Source: Planctomycetota bacterium
GTDB taxonomy: Bacteria; Planctomycetota; UBA1135; UBA2386
DNA length: 20,329 bases
NCBI GenBank assembly: GCA_023433825.1
Contig: JAEYTU010000389.1
Location: 1 to 20,329 of the forward strand
Direction of reading: 5' to 3'
The notes beneath the pieces were generated by a model. That model worked only from the letters and a program-made list of their open reading frames with translations. It was not told the DNA's origin and did no database searches. Both the position numbers and the translations under genes were made by a program. Below, one piece after another: positions 1 through 6,533 of the stretch (within the stretch, counting starts at the first letter, position 1; each line of letters opens with the position of its first letter).

Positions 1-594
1 GAGTTGGACCTGCGCGGCTTGGCGTCGGCGCAACTGCGATGGGACGACTACCAAGTCTTGGCGAACTGGCGCCTGCGGAATGCGGTCGAGGTCTCGGTGG
101 CGGGCGGGCCGTTCGTCCCGGTTTTCTCCGTCACACGGACGACGAACGGCGCTTCGGCCGAAGTCGTCAACCTCGATGCATTCGTCGGCCAGACCAGAGT
201 GCGCATCGGGTTCCGCTATCAGGGCGACATCGCCAACGAATGGCGCATCGACAACGTCCGCGTGACGACGACCCAATCCATCCTGGCGATGCGCAATCTG
301 GTCGCCGGCGGAACGTCGTCCTTCGACGTCGTGGGCGCGGCACCGGGCGGTGCGGTCGTGATCGCCGTTTCGTTCACCGGCGCGGGGCCGCTGCCGACGA
401 CGTTCGGCGACCTGATGTTGTCGCTGCCGCTGTTCCCCTTTCCGACCCTGACCGTGGGCGGCAACGGCGCCGCCGGACTGCCGGTGCCCATCCCCGCCAC
501 CGGCGGTGGGCTGCGTCTATGGGCGCACGCGGTCGAACTGCCGCCAGGCGGCTCGGTGCTGCTGACCAATGCCGTCAGCGAGCTGATCCGCTAG
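1..594 (+). CDS. Secreted anchor-J/MAM-like protein, C-terminal part (5' cut by window edge)
   Basis: The frame is open from base 1 and ends at TAG (592-594), so the true start lies upstream; the TTG at 4 is probably internal. The first ~95 visible residues look like a beta-sandwich of the choice-of-anchor-J/MAM type, ending in the hallmark W-R-I-D-N-V-R-V (about residues 80-87). The remaining ~100 residues form a Gly/Pro/Leu-rich beta module ending in L-T-N-A-V, which recurs in other secreted proteins of this window. By inference it is an extracellular or envelope protein; its substrate is unknown. Its 3' end overlaps the convergent thioredoxin-like gene by 20 bp. Coding assignment is firm; the domain call rests on pattern recognition only. 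Confidence 0.75.
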   Translation, partial: ELDLRGLASAQLRWDDYQVLANWRLRNAVEVSVAGGPFVPVFSVTRTTNGASAEVVNLDAFVGQTRVRIGFRYQGDIANEWRIDNVRVTTTQSILAMRNLVAGGTSSFDVVGAAPGGAVVIAVSFTGAGPLPTTFGDLMLSLPLFPFPTLTVGGNGAAGLPVPIPATGGGLRLWAHAVELPPGGSVLLTNAVSELIR

Positions 595-1534
595 TCGCTC
601 GTCCGGCGTGAGCTCTGACACGCCAGTGCTGCCATCGGGCGAGTTGTTCGGGCGCGGCGCCGAGGTCGTCCCGTGAGGGCAGGCTGAGCACCGCGTACGC
701 CTCGTCTGCCAACTCGCCATCGCCGATCTCGGCACAGTGCATCAGCACGTGCAGCCAGAACGCACCAGCCGTCGCGGCCGTCGGGCGGCCGCCGGACCGA
801 GCCAGCGCGTGCATGCCGGCGGCGACCTGCGCGGGCCCGATCACCGCGGCGCGGCTTCGCAGCTCGCTCACCGCCAGGTCGGTTCGACGGCGATCCACGA
901 ACTGGTGCTCGTCCGCAGTCAGCGACAGTTCGGCAGCTCGACCTTCGACGGCCGCTTTCGCCACGAGCCCCAGCTCGAGCTCGAGCAAGAACAGCTCTTT
1001 GCGCATGGCCGACGTCGCAGTCGCGGCCGTCCGGCGCAGATCGAGCAAGCGTTGACAGTCGGCAACCGCCTTGCGAATCGCGGTCACCGTCGGCGCCGGG
1101 CGCGCCAGCACTTCGCCCTTGGCATCCATCAGGCACAGCGACGCACAGACGAGCTGACCCTTTTGTTCTGGCAACGAGGCGTTGGCCTCTCCAGGAATCA
1201 GCGAAGTGTTGTGCAAGAGCAGAACCAGCGTGGTCGCGAGAGCGCCGAACTCTTTGCTGGAGAACGGACCGTCCTCCAAGACGTCGCATTGTGGTCAAGC
1301 CGCATAACTGCGCGTGAAGTACGCGAGGATCAGCTTGTCCTCCCGCTTGGCCTTGGCGCGGGCAGCTTCGTAGTTCGTCACCCACTCCGCACGCGTGAAC
1401 ACCGGCCGCGCGAGCTTGGCCGCGCGCAACCTCTCGTGCTCGCGAACGAACGCAGGCTCGACGGCTTGGGCCGTCAACGTCTCCTGGGCGGCCAACGTCA
1501 GCGCCGTGGCCATCAAGACTCGCGCGGGTTTCAT
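575..1534 (-). CDS. Candidate selenoprotein: exported thioredoxin-fold protein with UxxC motif (in-frame TGA at residue 80)
   Basis: From ATG 1534 the frame encodes a signal peptide (MKPARVLMATALTLAAQ...), then a thioredoxin-like N-terminus: F-T-R-A-E-W, a charged helix, and the strand K-L-I-L-A-Y-F-T-R-S-Y-A-A (residues 67-79). Codon 80 is TGA (1297-1295). The same frame continues P-Q-C-D-V-L-E-D-G-P-F for another 239 codons to a TGA stop at 577-575, giving 319 residues if the TGA is read through. After the redox loop come a helix (S-S-K-E-F), a strand (T-L-V-L-L-L-H-N-T-S), a strand L-C-L-M-D-A-K-G-E-V-L-A and a long alpha-helical C-terminus. In planctomycete relatives I recall, the position is CxxC, so TGA replaces the first Cys (UPQC). 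A SECIS-like hairpin follows. The alternatives are a nonsense mutation or a sequencing error. The usual cis-Pro before the fourth strand is absent (C-A-S-L instead), so activity is not assured. Convergent overlap of 20 bp with the upstream neighbour. Confidence 0.75.
1257..1280 (-). promoter_or_regulatory. SECIS-like hairpin just downstream of the in-frame TGA
   Basis: On the minus-strand RNA, 5' arm CUUGGAGGAC (1280-1271) pairs with 3' arm GUUCUCCAG (1265-1257) around loop GGUCC (1270-1266). This gives nine pairs, one of them G-U, with a single bulged U (1278 or 1279) on the 5' side. The loop begins 24 nt after the TGA. A stem with a bulged U, a GGU in the apical loop and a loop about 16-37 nt from UGA are the known features of bacterial SECIS elements such as that of E. 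coli fdhF, which binds SelB. The structure was folded by hand; no energy was calculated. Confidence 0.6.
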
Positions 1535-1786
1535 CGCACCGTTCTCGCGCGCCGCATGTGGCCGCGTGGAAGGTCGTGTGAAACGGGTACGGCAATCCCT
1601 GGCCGACGCGATGACGCGGGCCATGGTCTCGCGCCTCCGGGAAGGCGCACTTGCACCGATCCCGCGCCCAAACGCACCTCGACCTGGTGCGTTCTTGGGA
1701 CGAGTCACGCGCGCACGCCTCGTCCCCAGTTCGCGGACGTTTCCCCGTGTGGCCGGATTCCCGCCTGCGTCGCTAACGTGCACCCC

Positions 1787-2851
1787 ATGCACCTCACTTC
1801 CCATGCGTCCACGTTCGCGACCACGCTCCTCGGCTTCGCCGCTGCGTTGCTGCCGAGCGTGATCCCTTCCGCCCCACTCCACGCACAACAGCCCGTGGCG
1901 AGTTACCCGCTGCTCGCCGATCTCGTCGACACGACGGGCAATCACGGGCCGATGATCCTGACCGGCACGCCGCCGCCGGCGACGCCGGCCAACGGGGTCT
2001 GCGTCAATGGGATCTACGCGTTCAACCCCGGCGGACAGGACGCGCGGACGCCGGCGCTCCCGACGCTCGACACGACGGACTTCCAGGTCGACGTCGAGTT
2101 CAACGTCGCCGCTCTCCCCGCGTCGATCGCGCCGATCCTGATGGGCGGGAACAGCTACCGCTGGATCGGGATCTACATGCAGTCGACCGGCCTGATCGGC
2201 ATCAAGCACAACAACTCGAACCTGTCGTGGTCGACGACGAGCCCCACGGTCGGTCGGTGGTACACGGCGTCGCTGCGGTTCGAGGCCGGAACGGCCGAGC
2301 TGTACCTCGACGGGCGACTGATCCACTCCGTGACGACGGGCACGCTGAACACCGGCAACAACCTGAACTTCACGACGAACGACTACAGCAACGGCCGCAA
2401 TCACAACGGCTGCATCCGGCACCTCGTGATCTCGAACAACACGACGCTCGGCAACGCGGCCAGCGCGGCGAACTACGGCGGCAGCTGCGGTGGCCTGACG
2501 CTTTCGGCGAACGGTCGCCCGCAGATCGGCAACGCGACGTTCGGGCTCCGGATCACCAACGTGCCGGTCGCGATCCCGCTCGCGCATGTCGCGATGGGCA
2601 CGTCCAACCTGCACCCCGAAGTCGAACTGTCCGCGATCGGCATGGCCGGCTGTTACAGCCACACGAACTTCAGCGTCGGCATCCTCGGCCCAGCCCCGGC
2701 GACGTCCGGCGTCGCGACGCTGCCGCTCCCGATTCCGAACGACCCGACGCTGACCGGTCTGCTGCTGACCACGCAGGCGATCGGTTTCTCGCCGGCGACC
2801 AGCCTCGGCGTGATCACGAGCAACGGCACGCTGCTCGTCGTCGGAACCTGA
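1787..2851 (+). CDS. Secreted LamG-domain (concanavalin-like) protein
   Basis: Encodes 354 residues. The N-terminus has a hydrophobic stretch (F-A-T-T-L-L-G-F-A-A-A-L-L) and a likely signal peptidase site after L-H-A (residue 33). Residues ~38-235 fit a LamG jelly-roll domain: Y-P-L-L-A-D-L-V-D-T-T-G-N-H-G, F-N-P-G-G-Q-D, the W-Y-T-A-S-L-R-F strand, Y-L-D-G-R-L, and G-C-I-R-H-L-V-I at the end. Residues ~245-354 match the C-terminal module seen in the neighbouring secreted proteins (I-G-M-A-G-C ... L-P-L-P-I-P-N ... T-S-N-G). The role is probably extracellular carbohydrate or protein binding, by family inference. ATG 1787 was chosen because it begins the signal peptide; no Shine-Dalgarno sequence precedes it. 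It ends 7 bp from the convergent beta-helix gene. Confidence 0.85.
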   Translation: MHLTSHASTFATTLLGFAAALLPSVIPSAPLHAQQPVASYPLLADLVDTTGNHGPMILTGTPPPATPANGVCVNGIYAFNPGGQDARTPALPTLDTTDFQVDVEFNVAALPASIAPILMGGNSYRWIGIYMQSTGLIGIKHNNSNLSWSTTSPTVGRWYTASLRFEAGTAELYLDGRLIHSVTTGTLNTGNNLNFTTNDYSNGRNHNGCIRHLVISNNTTLGNAASAANYGGSCGGLTLSANGRPQIGNATFGLRITNVPVAIPLAHVAMGTSNLHPEVELSAIGMAGCYSHTNFSVGILGPAPATSGVATLPLPIPNDPTLTGLLLTTQAIGFSPATSLGVITSNGTLLVVGT

Positions 2852-2858
2852 CCGCGGA

Positions 2859-4055
2859 TCAGCTCTGCGAAGCGAGCAACGTGATCGCGCTGGCGGTGCC
2901 CCACAGGCACCCGCTCGGCGCGATCCCGACGACCTGCGTGAACAGGGTCACGCAAGGCGCGCCGAACGACGTCGGGACCGGGACGCCGATCCGCAGCGTT
3001 CCGCTCGGCGGCACGACGCCGATCGTCACGACGACCAACGCCGACAGGTCCGTGAACATCGCACCGTGGCACGGCGGCAGCAGTGTCGGCGCCGCAAGCG
3101 GCGACAGGAGCAGGACAGCGGTGTTCCCGGGCACGCCTTGGAACGTGAAGTTCGCCGTCTGCCCCCCGCGCATCGGCGACGTCGTCGTCAACGCGTTCTC
3201 GAAGCCGGTCAGGAACTGCGCCGAGCCGAGTCCCGCGACCGGCGCGCCGGGATTCGCCGGCGGACACGCGACGGCGAACGAACCAGCAGCGCCGGGGATC
3301 AGCACGCAATCGAGCAGTTGTGCGCGCGACGTCGCGTCGGTCAGTTCGATCGCGGGACCACCGTCGCCCGGCGGTTGGAAGCACTGACTCCCGATCAACT
3401 GTGCCGGCGCGCCTTGGCTGCCGGCGAACGTCGACGACGACGCGTACAGATCCCCGCGCGTGACGACGATCCCCGCTCCCCCGGCACCGAACTGCGGGAT
3501 GCTGCGGAAGCGGCATTCGCTGTCGAACAGGAACAGCTTCGCGTCGGTGATCAGCACCGCACTCGACACCGGAAAGAGCCCCGTCGTGCCGCTGACCAAC
3601 ACGCACCGCGTCCACGTCACCTGCTGCGATTGCGTGACCGTCCCGAGCCGCTCGTCCTGAACGCCGTCGACGCGCACGTCTTCGACCGTCACCGCTCCGG
3701 CGCAGCGATCCACACGGAGCAGCGTGCCGAGTCCGCTGACCCAGAAACCGCGCACGACAACCGACTGATTGGCGGTGACGTTTCGGATGTCGATGCCGCG
3801 GCGCTGCTGGATGCCGACGACGTCCACGCGGCCCTCGCCGACGACGACCAGCCCCTTCCCATCGACGACGAACGGGTCATAGCTGCCGGCGCGCACGAGG
3901 ATCGTGTCCCCGGTCGACGCGGCATCGATGGCTGATTGGACAATCGTGAAATCGACCCCTGGCCCGAGTGCGGGCGCCACGACGAACACGCGTTGCGCAG
4001 CGGCGGGGACGGTCAGAACGAGGGCCATCAGCAAAGCCCGTGAGACGAACGGCAT
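2859..4055 (-). CDS. Secreted right-handed beta-helix (pectin-lyase-like) protein
   Basis: Encodes 398 residues from ATG 4055, preceded by GGAGAG about 7 nt upstream. Signal peptide M-P-F-V-S-R-A-L-L-M...P-A-A-A with cleavage likely after residue 20 (before Q-R-V-F). Residues ~35-60 (D-F-T-I-V-Q-S-A-I-D-A-A-S-T-G-D-T-I-L-V-R-A-G-S) are the classic entry to a parallel beta-helix: an I-x-x-A-I-D-A-A helix cap followed by G-D-T-I-x-V. Repeating beta rungs (V-V-G-E-G-R, G-I-D-I-R-N-V, V-V-R-G-F, V-E-D-V-R-V) run to about residue 260. The C-terminal ~130 residues are the shared secreted-protein module. No catalytic residues for polysaccharide lysis were recognised, so enzymatic activity is not claimed. 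Confidence 0.85.
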   Translation of the reverse strand: MPFVSRALLMALVLTVPAAAQRVFVVAPALGPGVDFTIVQSAIDAASTGDTILVRAGSYDPFVVDGKGLVVVGEGRVDVVGIQQRRGIDIRNVTANQSVVVRGFWVSGLGTLLRVDRCAGAVTVEDVRVDGVQDERLGTVTQSQQVTWTRCVLVSGTTGLFPVSSAVLITDAKLFLFDSECRFRSIPQFGAGGAGIVVTRGDLYASSSTFAGSQGAPAQLIGSQCFQPPGDGGPAIELTDATSRAQLLDCVLIPGAAGSFAVACPPANPGAPVAGLGSAQFLTGFENALTTTSPMRGGQTANFTFQGVPGNTAVLLLSPLAAPTLLPPCHGAMFTDLSALVVVTIGVVPPSGTLRIGVPVPTSFGAPCVTLFTQVVGIAPSGCLWGTASAITLLASQS

Positions 4056-4389
4056 GGAGCACTCTCCGGGTGCGATGGGGAACGAGTGCGACTCCATCGG
4101 TCGCCACCCGGCCCACCTGAAGGCGGCGGCGAGCAACGGGCGTTCCGGTCTGCCGCAGACGTGGTCATGCGCTGCCGAACGCGCTCCCAGGGCCGTCGCG
4201 GTGCTCCAACGGAACGTCGCACGGCGGCTACGCGCGCGCGTGCGGTGACGGCGTCTTCGACGCGTCGACCCTGCGGTGGCACGGGCGCCACGGCACACCG
4301 TGGCTGTCGCGTACGGCGAACTCCCGACACGGCCGGCCGACGCCACCGGCGCCGAACCGACGGGTGCACGACGCGGCGGATCCGGCACG
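4056..4389. other. Intergenic region between divergent genes
   Basis: This 334-bp gap separates the beta-helix gene (-) from the CYTH-like gene (+), so it should contain both promoters. No convincing -35/-10 pair, RNA gene or conserved small reading frame was recognised. The only visible structure is a pair of overlapping inverted repeats at 4276-4304, listed separately. Confidence 0.5.
4276..4304 (+). repeat. Overlapping inverted repeats, possible alternative hairpins
   Basis: GCCACGG (4287-4293) and CCGTGGC (4298-4304) form a perfect 7-bp stem with a 4-nt loop. GTGGC (4276-4280) can instead pair with GCCAC (4287-4291), so the two hairpins exclude each other. The site lies 86 bp before the ATG at 4390. 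In DNA this GC-rich such stems arise easily by chance. Confidence 0.3.
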
Positions 4390-5445
4390 ATGCGATCCCC
4401 GATGCACGTCCATCCCACACTGACCGTCGCCGTCCTCGCCGCGGCATTCGCCGGAGCTCGATCGATGCCGGCGCAGGACGCTCGCCAAAGCACCGCCGCA
4501 CACGGCGCCGACGTCGTCCGGATCGAGAACGAAGCGAAGCTCCTCGTCCCCGAGGCCCAGGTCGAGTCCGTCTGGACCTACCTGCAGCAGCGCTACCAGG
4601 ACTGCCAATGGCTCGACCGCGACGGCAGCCGCATCCGCGCGGCGTTCGGCGACGAGACCTTCGTCGACGTCTACTTCGACACGCCGGACCTTCGCGTGCT
4701 GCGCGACCACAACGGTGTTCGCGTTCGCAGCCGCGTCGTGCTCGACGGTGCGGCGATCGAGAAGGACGGCCGCGAACTGCTGCAGCTGAAGCTCGACCGG
4801 AACGACGGCTCCGGGATGGCGCGGTCGGAGATCAAGTTCGAGATCCGCCGCAGCACCGGAGGCACGTCCGACGACGGCTCGCACGTGCTGCTCGGCATGG
4901 TTCGCAGGTCGCATCGCGAAGCCGCGAAGGCACGCCTCCGCGAGGCGGGCTACGACCCGTACGCGCTCCAACGCGTGTTGACGATCACGCAGTCCCGCCG
5001 CCGGGTCTACCTCAGCGACGCGAGCGGACCGCTCCTGACGACGACGCTCGACGTCTGCACGAGCACCGAGTTCGCGACCGCGATCCGGTGGACGGAGGTC
5101 GAGATCGAGTTGAACGAGATCCGCTACACGGAAGCGGGTCCCGCGCAGCGCGCATGGATGGAGCGAGTCCAGGCCGACGTGCAGGCCGACCTCTGCGCGC
5201 GCTTCCCCGACGTCCGCCAAGACCAGACGCCGAAGTACGAGAAGGCGTTCGCGATGCTCGAAGCCGGGAGTTGGATGCCCGTTCGCCGGATGCTGCGTTG
5301 GCGACTGACGCCCGAGGATCTCCACGCGCCGGCGATGGCGCTGGTCGTCGGTTCGATCGTCGCGTGGTCGTGGGTTCGCCGCGCACGCCAACGCCGCAGC
5401 GATCCGGTGCTCACCGGTGAACGACTGGCACCGCCGGCGTGGTGA
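4390..5445 (+). CDS. Exported, membrane-anchored CYTH/VTC-like (triphosphate tunnel) domain protein
   Basis: Encodes 351 residues from ATG 4390 (347 from ATG 4402). After a hydrophobic N-terminus (L-T-V-A-V-L-A-A-A-F-A-G) resembling a signal peptide ending near M-P-A-Q, residues 46-50 read E-N-E-A-K, the ExExK signature of CYTH enzymes. Further family elements follow: Y-F-D-T-P-D-L-R-V-L, V-R-V-R-S-R, L-Q-L-K-L-D, E-I-K-F-E-I, R-R-R-V-Y-L and V-E-I-E-L-N. These alternating charged residues line the triphosphate tunnel, and the layout best matches VTC-type polyphosphate polymerase domains. A C-terminal hydrophobic segment (about 313-329) followed by R-R-A-R-Q-R-R looks like a membrane anchor with the basic tail in the cytoplasm, which would put the catalytic domain outside the cytoplasm. 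The substrate is unproven. The 3' end overlaps acr3 by 35 bp. Confidence 0.8.
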   Translation: MRSPMHVHPTLTVAVLAAAFAGARSMPAQDARQSTAAHGADVVRIENEAKLLVPEAQVESVWTYLQQRYQDCQWLDRDGSRIRAAFGDETFVDVYFDTPDLRVLRDHNGVRVRSRVVLDGAAIEKDGRELLQLKLDRNDGSGMARSEIKFEIRRSTGGTSDDGSHVLLGMVRRSHREAAKARLREAGYDPYALQRVLTITQSRRRVYLSDASGPLLTTTLDVCTSTEFATAIRWTEVEIELNEIRYTEAGPAQRAWMERVQADVQADLCARFPDVRQDQTPKYEKAFAMLEAGSWMPVRRMLRWRLTPEDLHAPAMALVVGSIVAWSWVRRARQRRSDPVLTGERLAPPAW

Positions 5446-6454
5446 ACCAATGACGCGTGCGGTTGCAGAACCACACCAACGACAGCATGACCGGCACCTC
5501 GATCAGCACGCCGACCACGGTCGCGAGTGCCGCGCCCGACGACAACCCGAACAACCCGATCGCAACGGCGACGGCGAGTTCGAAGAAGTTCGACGTTCCG
5601 ATCAATGCGGCCGGCGCGGCAACCGCGTGCTCCAGGCGTAACCAGCGCGCCGCGAGGTATGCGATCGCGAAGATCCCATAGCTCTGGATCACCAGCGGCA
5701 CGGCGATCATTGCGACGCGTTCCGGCTGCGCGATCAGCGTCTGCGCCTGGAACGCGAACAACAGGACGACCGTCAGCAGCAGTCCTGCGATCGACCACGG
5801 CTTCAGCGCAGCCGAAAGTCGCTCGACGGCTGGCACGCCGCCGCGCCGCAGCAGTCGCGCACGCGTCGCCATGCCGGCGACGAGCGGCACGACGACGAAC
5901 AGCAGCACCGACACGAGCAAGGTGCTCCACGGCACCTCGACGTCGCTGACGCCGAGCAGGAACGCGGCGATCGGCGCGAACGCGACGACCATGATCAGGT
6001 CGTTCACGGTGACTTGGACGAGCGTGTATGCGGGGTCGCCCTTCGTCAGTTGGCTCCAGACGAAGACCATCGCCGTGCACGGTGCGACGCCGAGCAGGAT
6101 CAACCCGGCGAGATACTGCGTCGCGTCGGCTTCCGGCAGATACGGCGCGAAGACGACGCGAAAGAACAGCGCGCCGAGCGCCGCCATCGTGAACGGCTTG
6201 ATCAGCCAGTTGACGACGAGCGTCAGCAACAAGCCCTTTGGACGCTTGCCGACCGCCGCGACGCATCGCGGTTCGATCGCGAGCATCATCGGATAGATCA
6301 TCACCCAGATCAGAACCGCGACGAGCAGGTTGATCTTCGCGAGTTCGAAGCCCGCGACGCCGGCGACGAGGTCCGGCGCCGCGCGGCCGATCAGGACGCC
6401 GACGGCGATCGCGAGTGCGACCCAGACGGAGAGGAATCGTTCGAAGCGGCCCAT
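5411..6454 (-). CDS. acr3: Acr3-family arsenite efflux permease
   Basis: Encodes 347 residues with about ten hydrophobic segments, typical for Acr3 of the BASS superfamily, which extrudes arsenite using the proton gradient in the inner membrane. The signature L-G-V-A-P-C-T-A-M-V-F-V-W-S (residues 121-134) holds the conserved essential Cys (126). It is followed by T-V-N-D-L-I-M-V-V (149-157) and, near the C-terminus, G-T-S-N-F-F-E-L-A-V-A with the conserved Glu. ATG 6454 was preferred; an in-frame GTG at 6466 would add four residues, and neither has a clear ribosome binding site. It lies 79 bp after the zinc dehydrogenase gene on the same strand and may be co-transcribed. No arsR or arsC gene is present beside it. 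Confidence 0.93.
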   Translation of the reverse strand: MGRFERFLSVWVALAIAVGVLIGRAAPDLVAGVAGFELAKINLLVAVLIWVMIYPMMLAIEPRCVAAVGKRPKGLLLTLVVNWLIKPFTMAALGALFFRVVFAPYLPEADATQYLAGLILLGVAPCTAMVFVWSQLTKGDPAYTLVQVTVNDLIMVVAFAPIAAFLLGVSDVEVPWSTLLVSVLLFVVVPLVAGMATRARLLRRGGVPAVERLSAALKPWSIAGLLLTVVLLFAFQAQTLIAQPERVAMIAVPLVIQSYGIFAIAYLAARWLRLEHAVAAPAALIGTSNFFELAVAVAIGLFGLSSGAALATVVGVLIEVPVMLSLVWFCNRTRHWFTTPAVPVVHR

Positions 6455-6477
6455 GGCGGTGCGCACGCTACCGAACG

Positions 6478-6505
6478 AACGTCGCGCGACGTCATCCGCG
6501 ACGTT
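6478..6505 (-). repeat. Perfect 9-bp inverted repeat between dehydrogenase gene and acr3
   Basis: AACGTCGCG (6478-6486) and CGCGACGTT (6497-6505) are exact inverted copies separated by 10 bp. The site begins 24 bp upstream of the acr3 ATG and 28 bp past the dehydrogenase stop. It could be a regulator operator for acr3 or an intercistronic RNA hairpin. It has no U-tract, so a rho-independent terminator is unlikely. Confidence 0.45.
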
Positions 6506-6533
6506 TCTTCACACGCGCCGCCGCGTCACGCGT

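Noticed and set aside
1279..1297. Frameshift between two thioredoxin-like fragments
   Set aside because: The last codon of the first segment (TGA 1297-1295) and the first codons of the second are in the same frame, with P-Q-C-D-V between, so a single TGA, not a frameshift, separates them.
575..1534. Genome-wide reassignment of TGA to Cys or Trp
   Set aside because: TGA clearly terminates several genes here, for example the LamG, CYTH-like, fdsA, fdsB and modB genes with downstream starts overlapping it, so only context-specific recoding is plausible.
737..1786. Long plus-strand frame extending the LamG gene upstream
   Set aside because: It runs antisense to the thioredoxin-like gene, has Arg/Ala-rich low-information sequence, and a signal peptide starts at 1787.
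4262..4300. Sigma-54 promoter suggested by TGGCAC at 4277
   Set aside because: The required TTGC(A/T) element at the right spacing is absent; the match is part of the local inverted repeat.
6478..6505. Rho-independent terminator after the zinc dehydrogenase
   Set aside because: The hairpin has a 10-nt loop and is not followed by a run of U on the minus-strand RNA.
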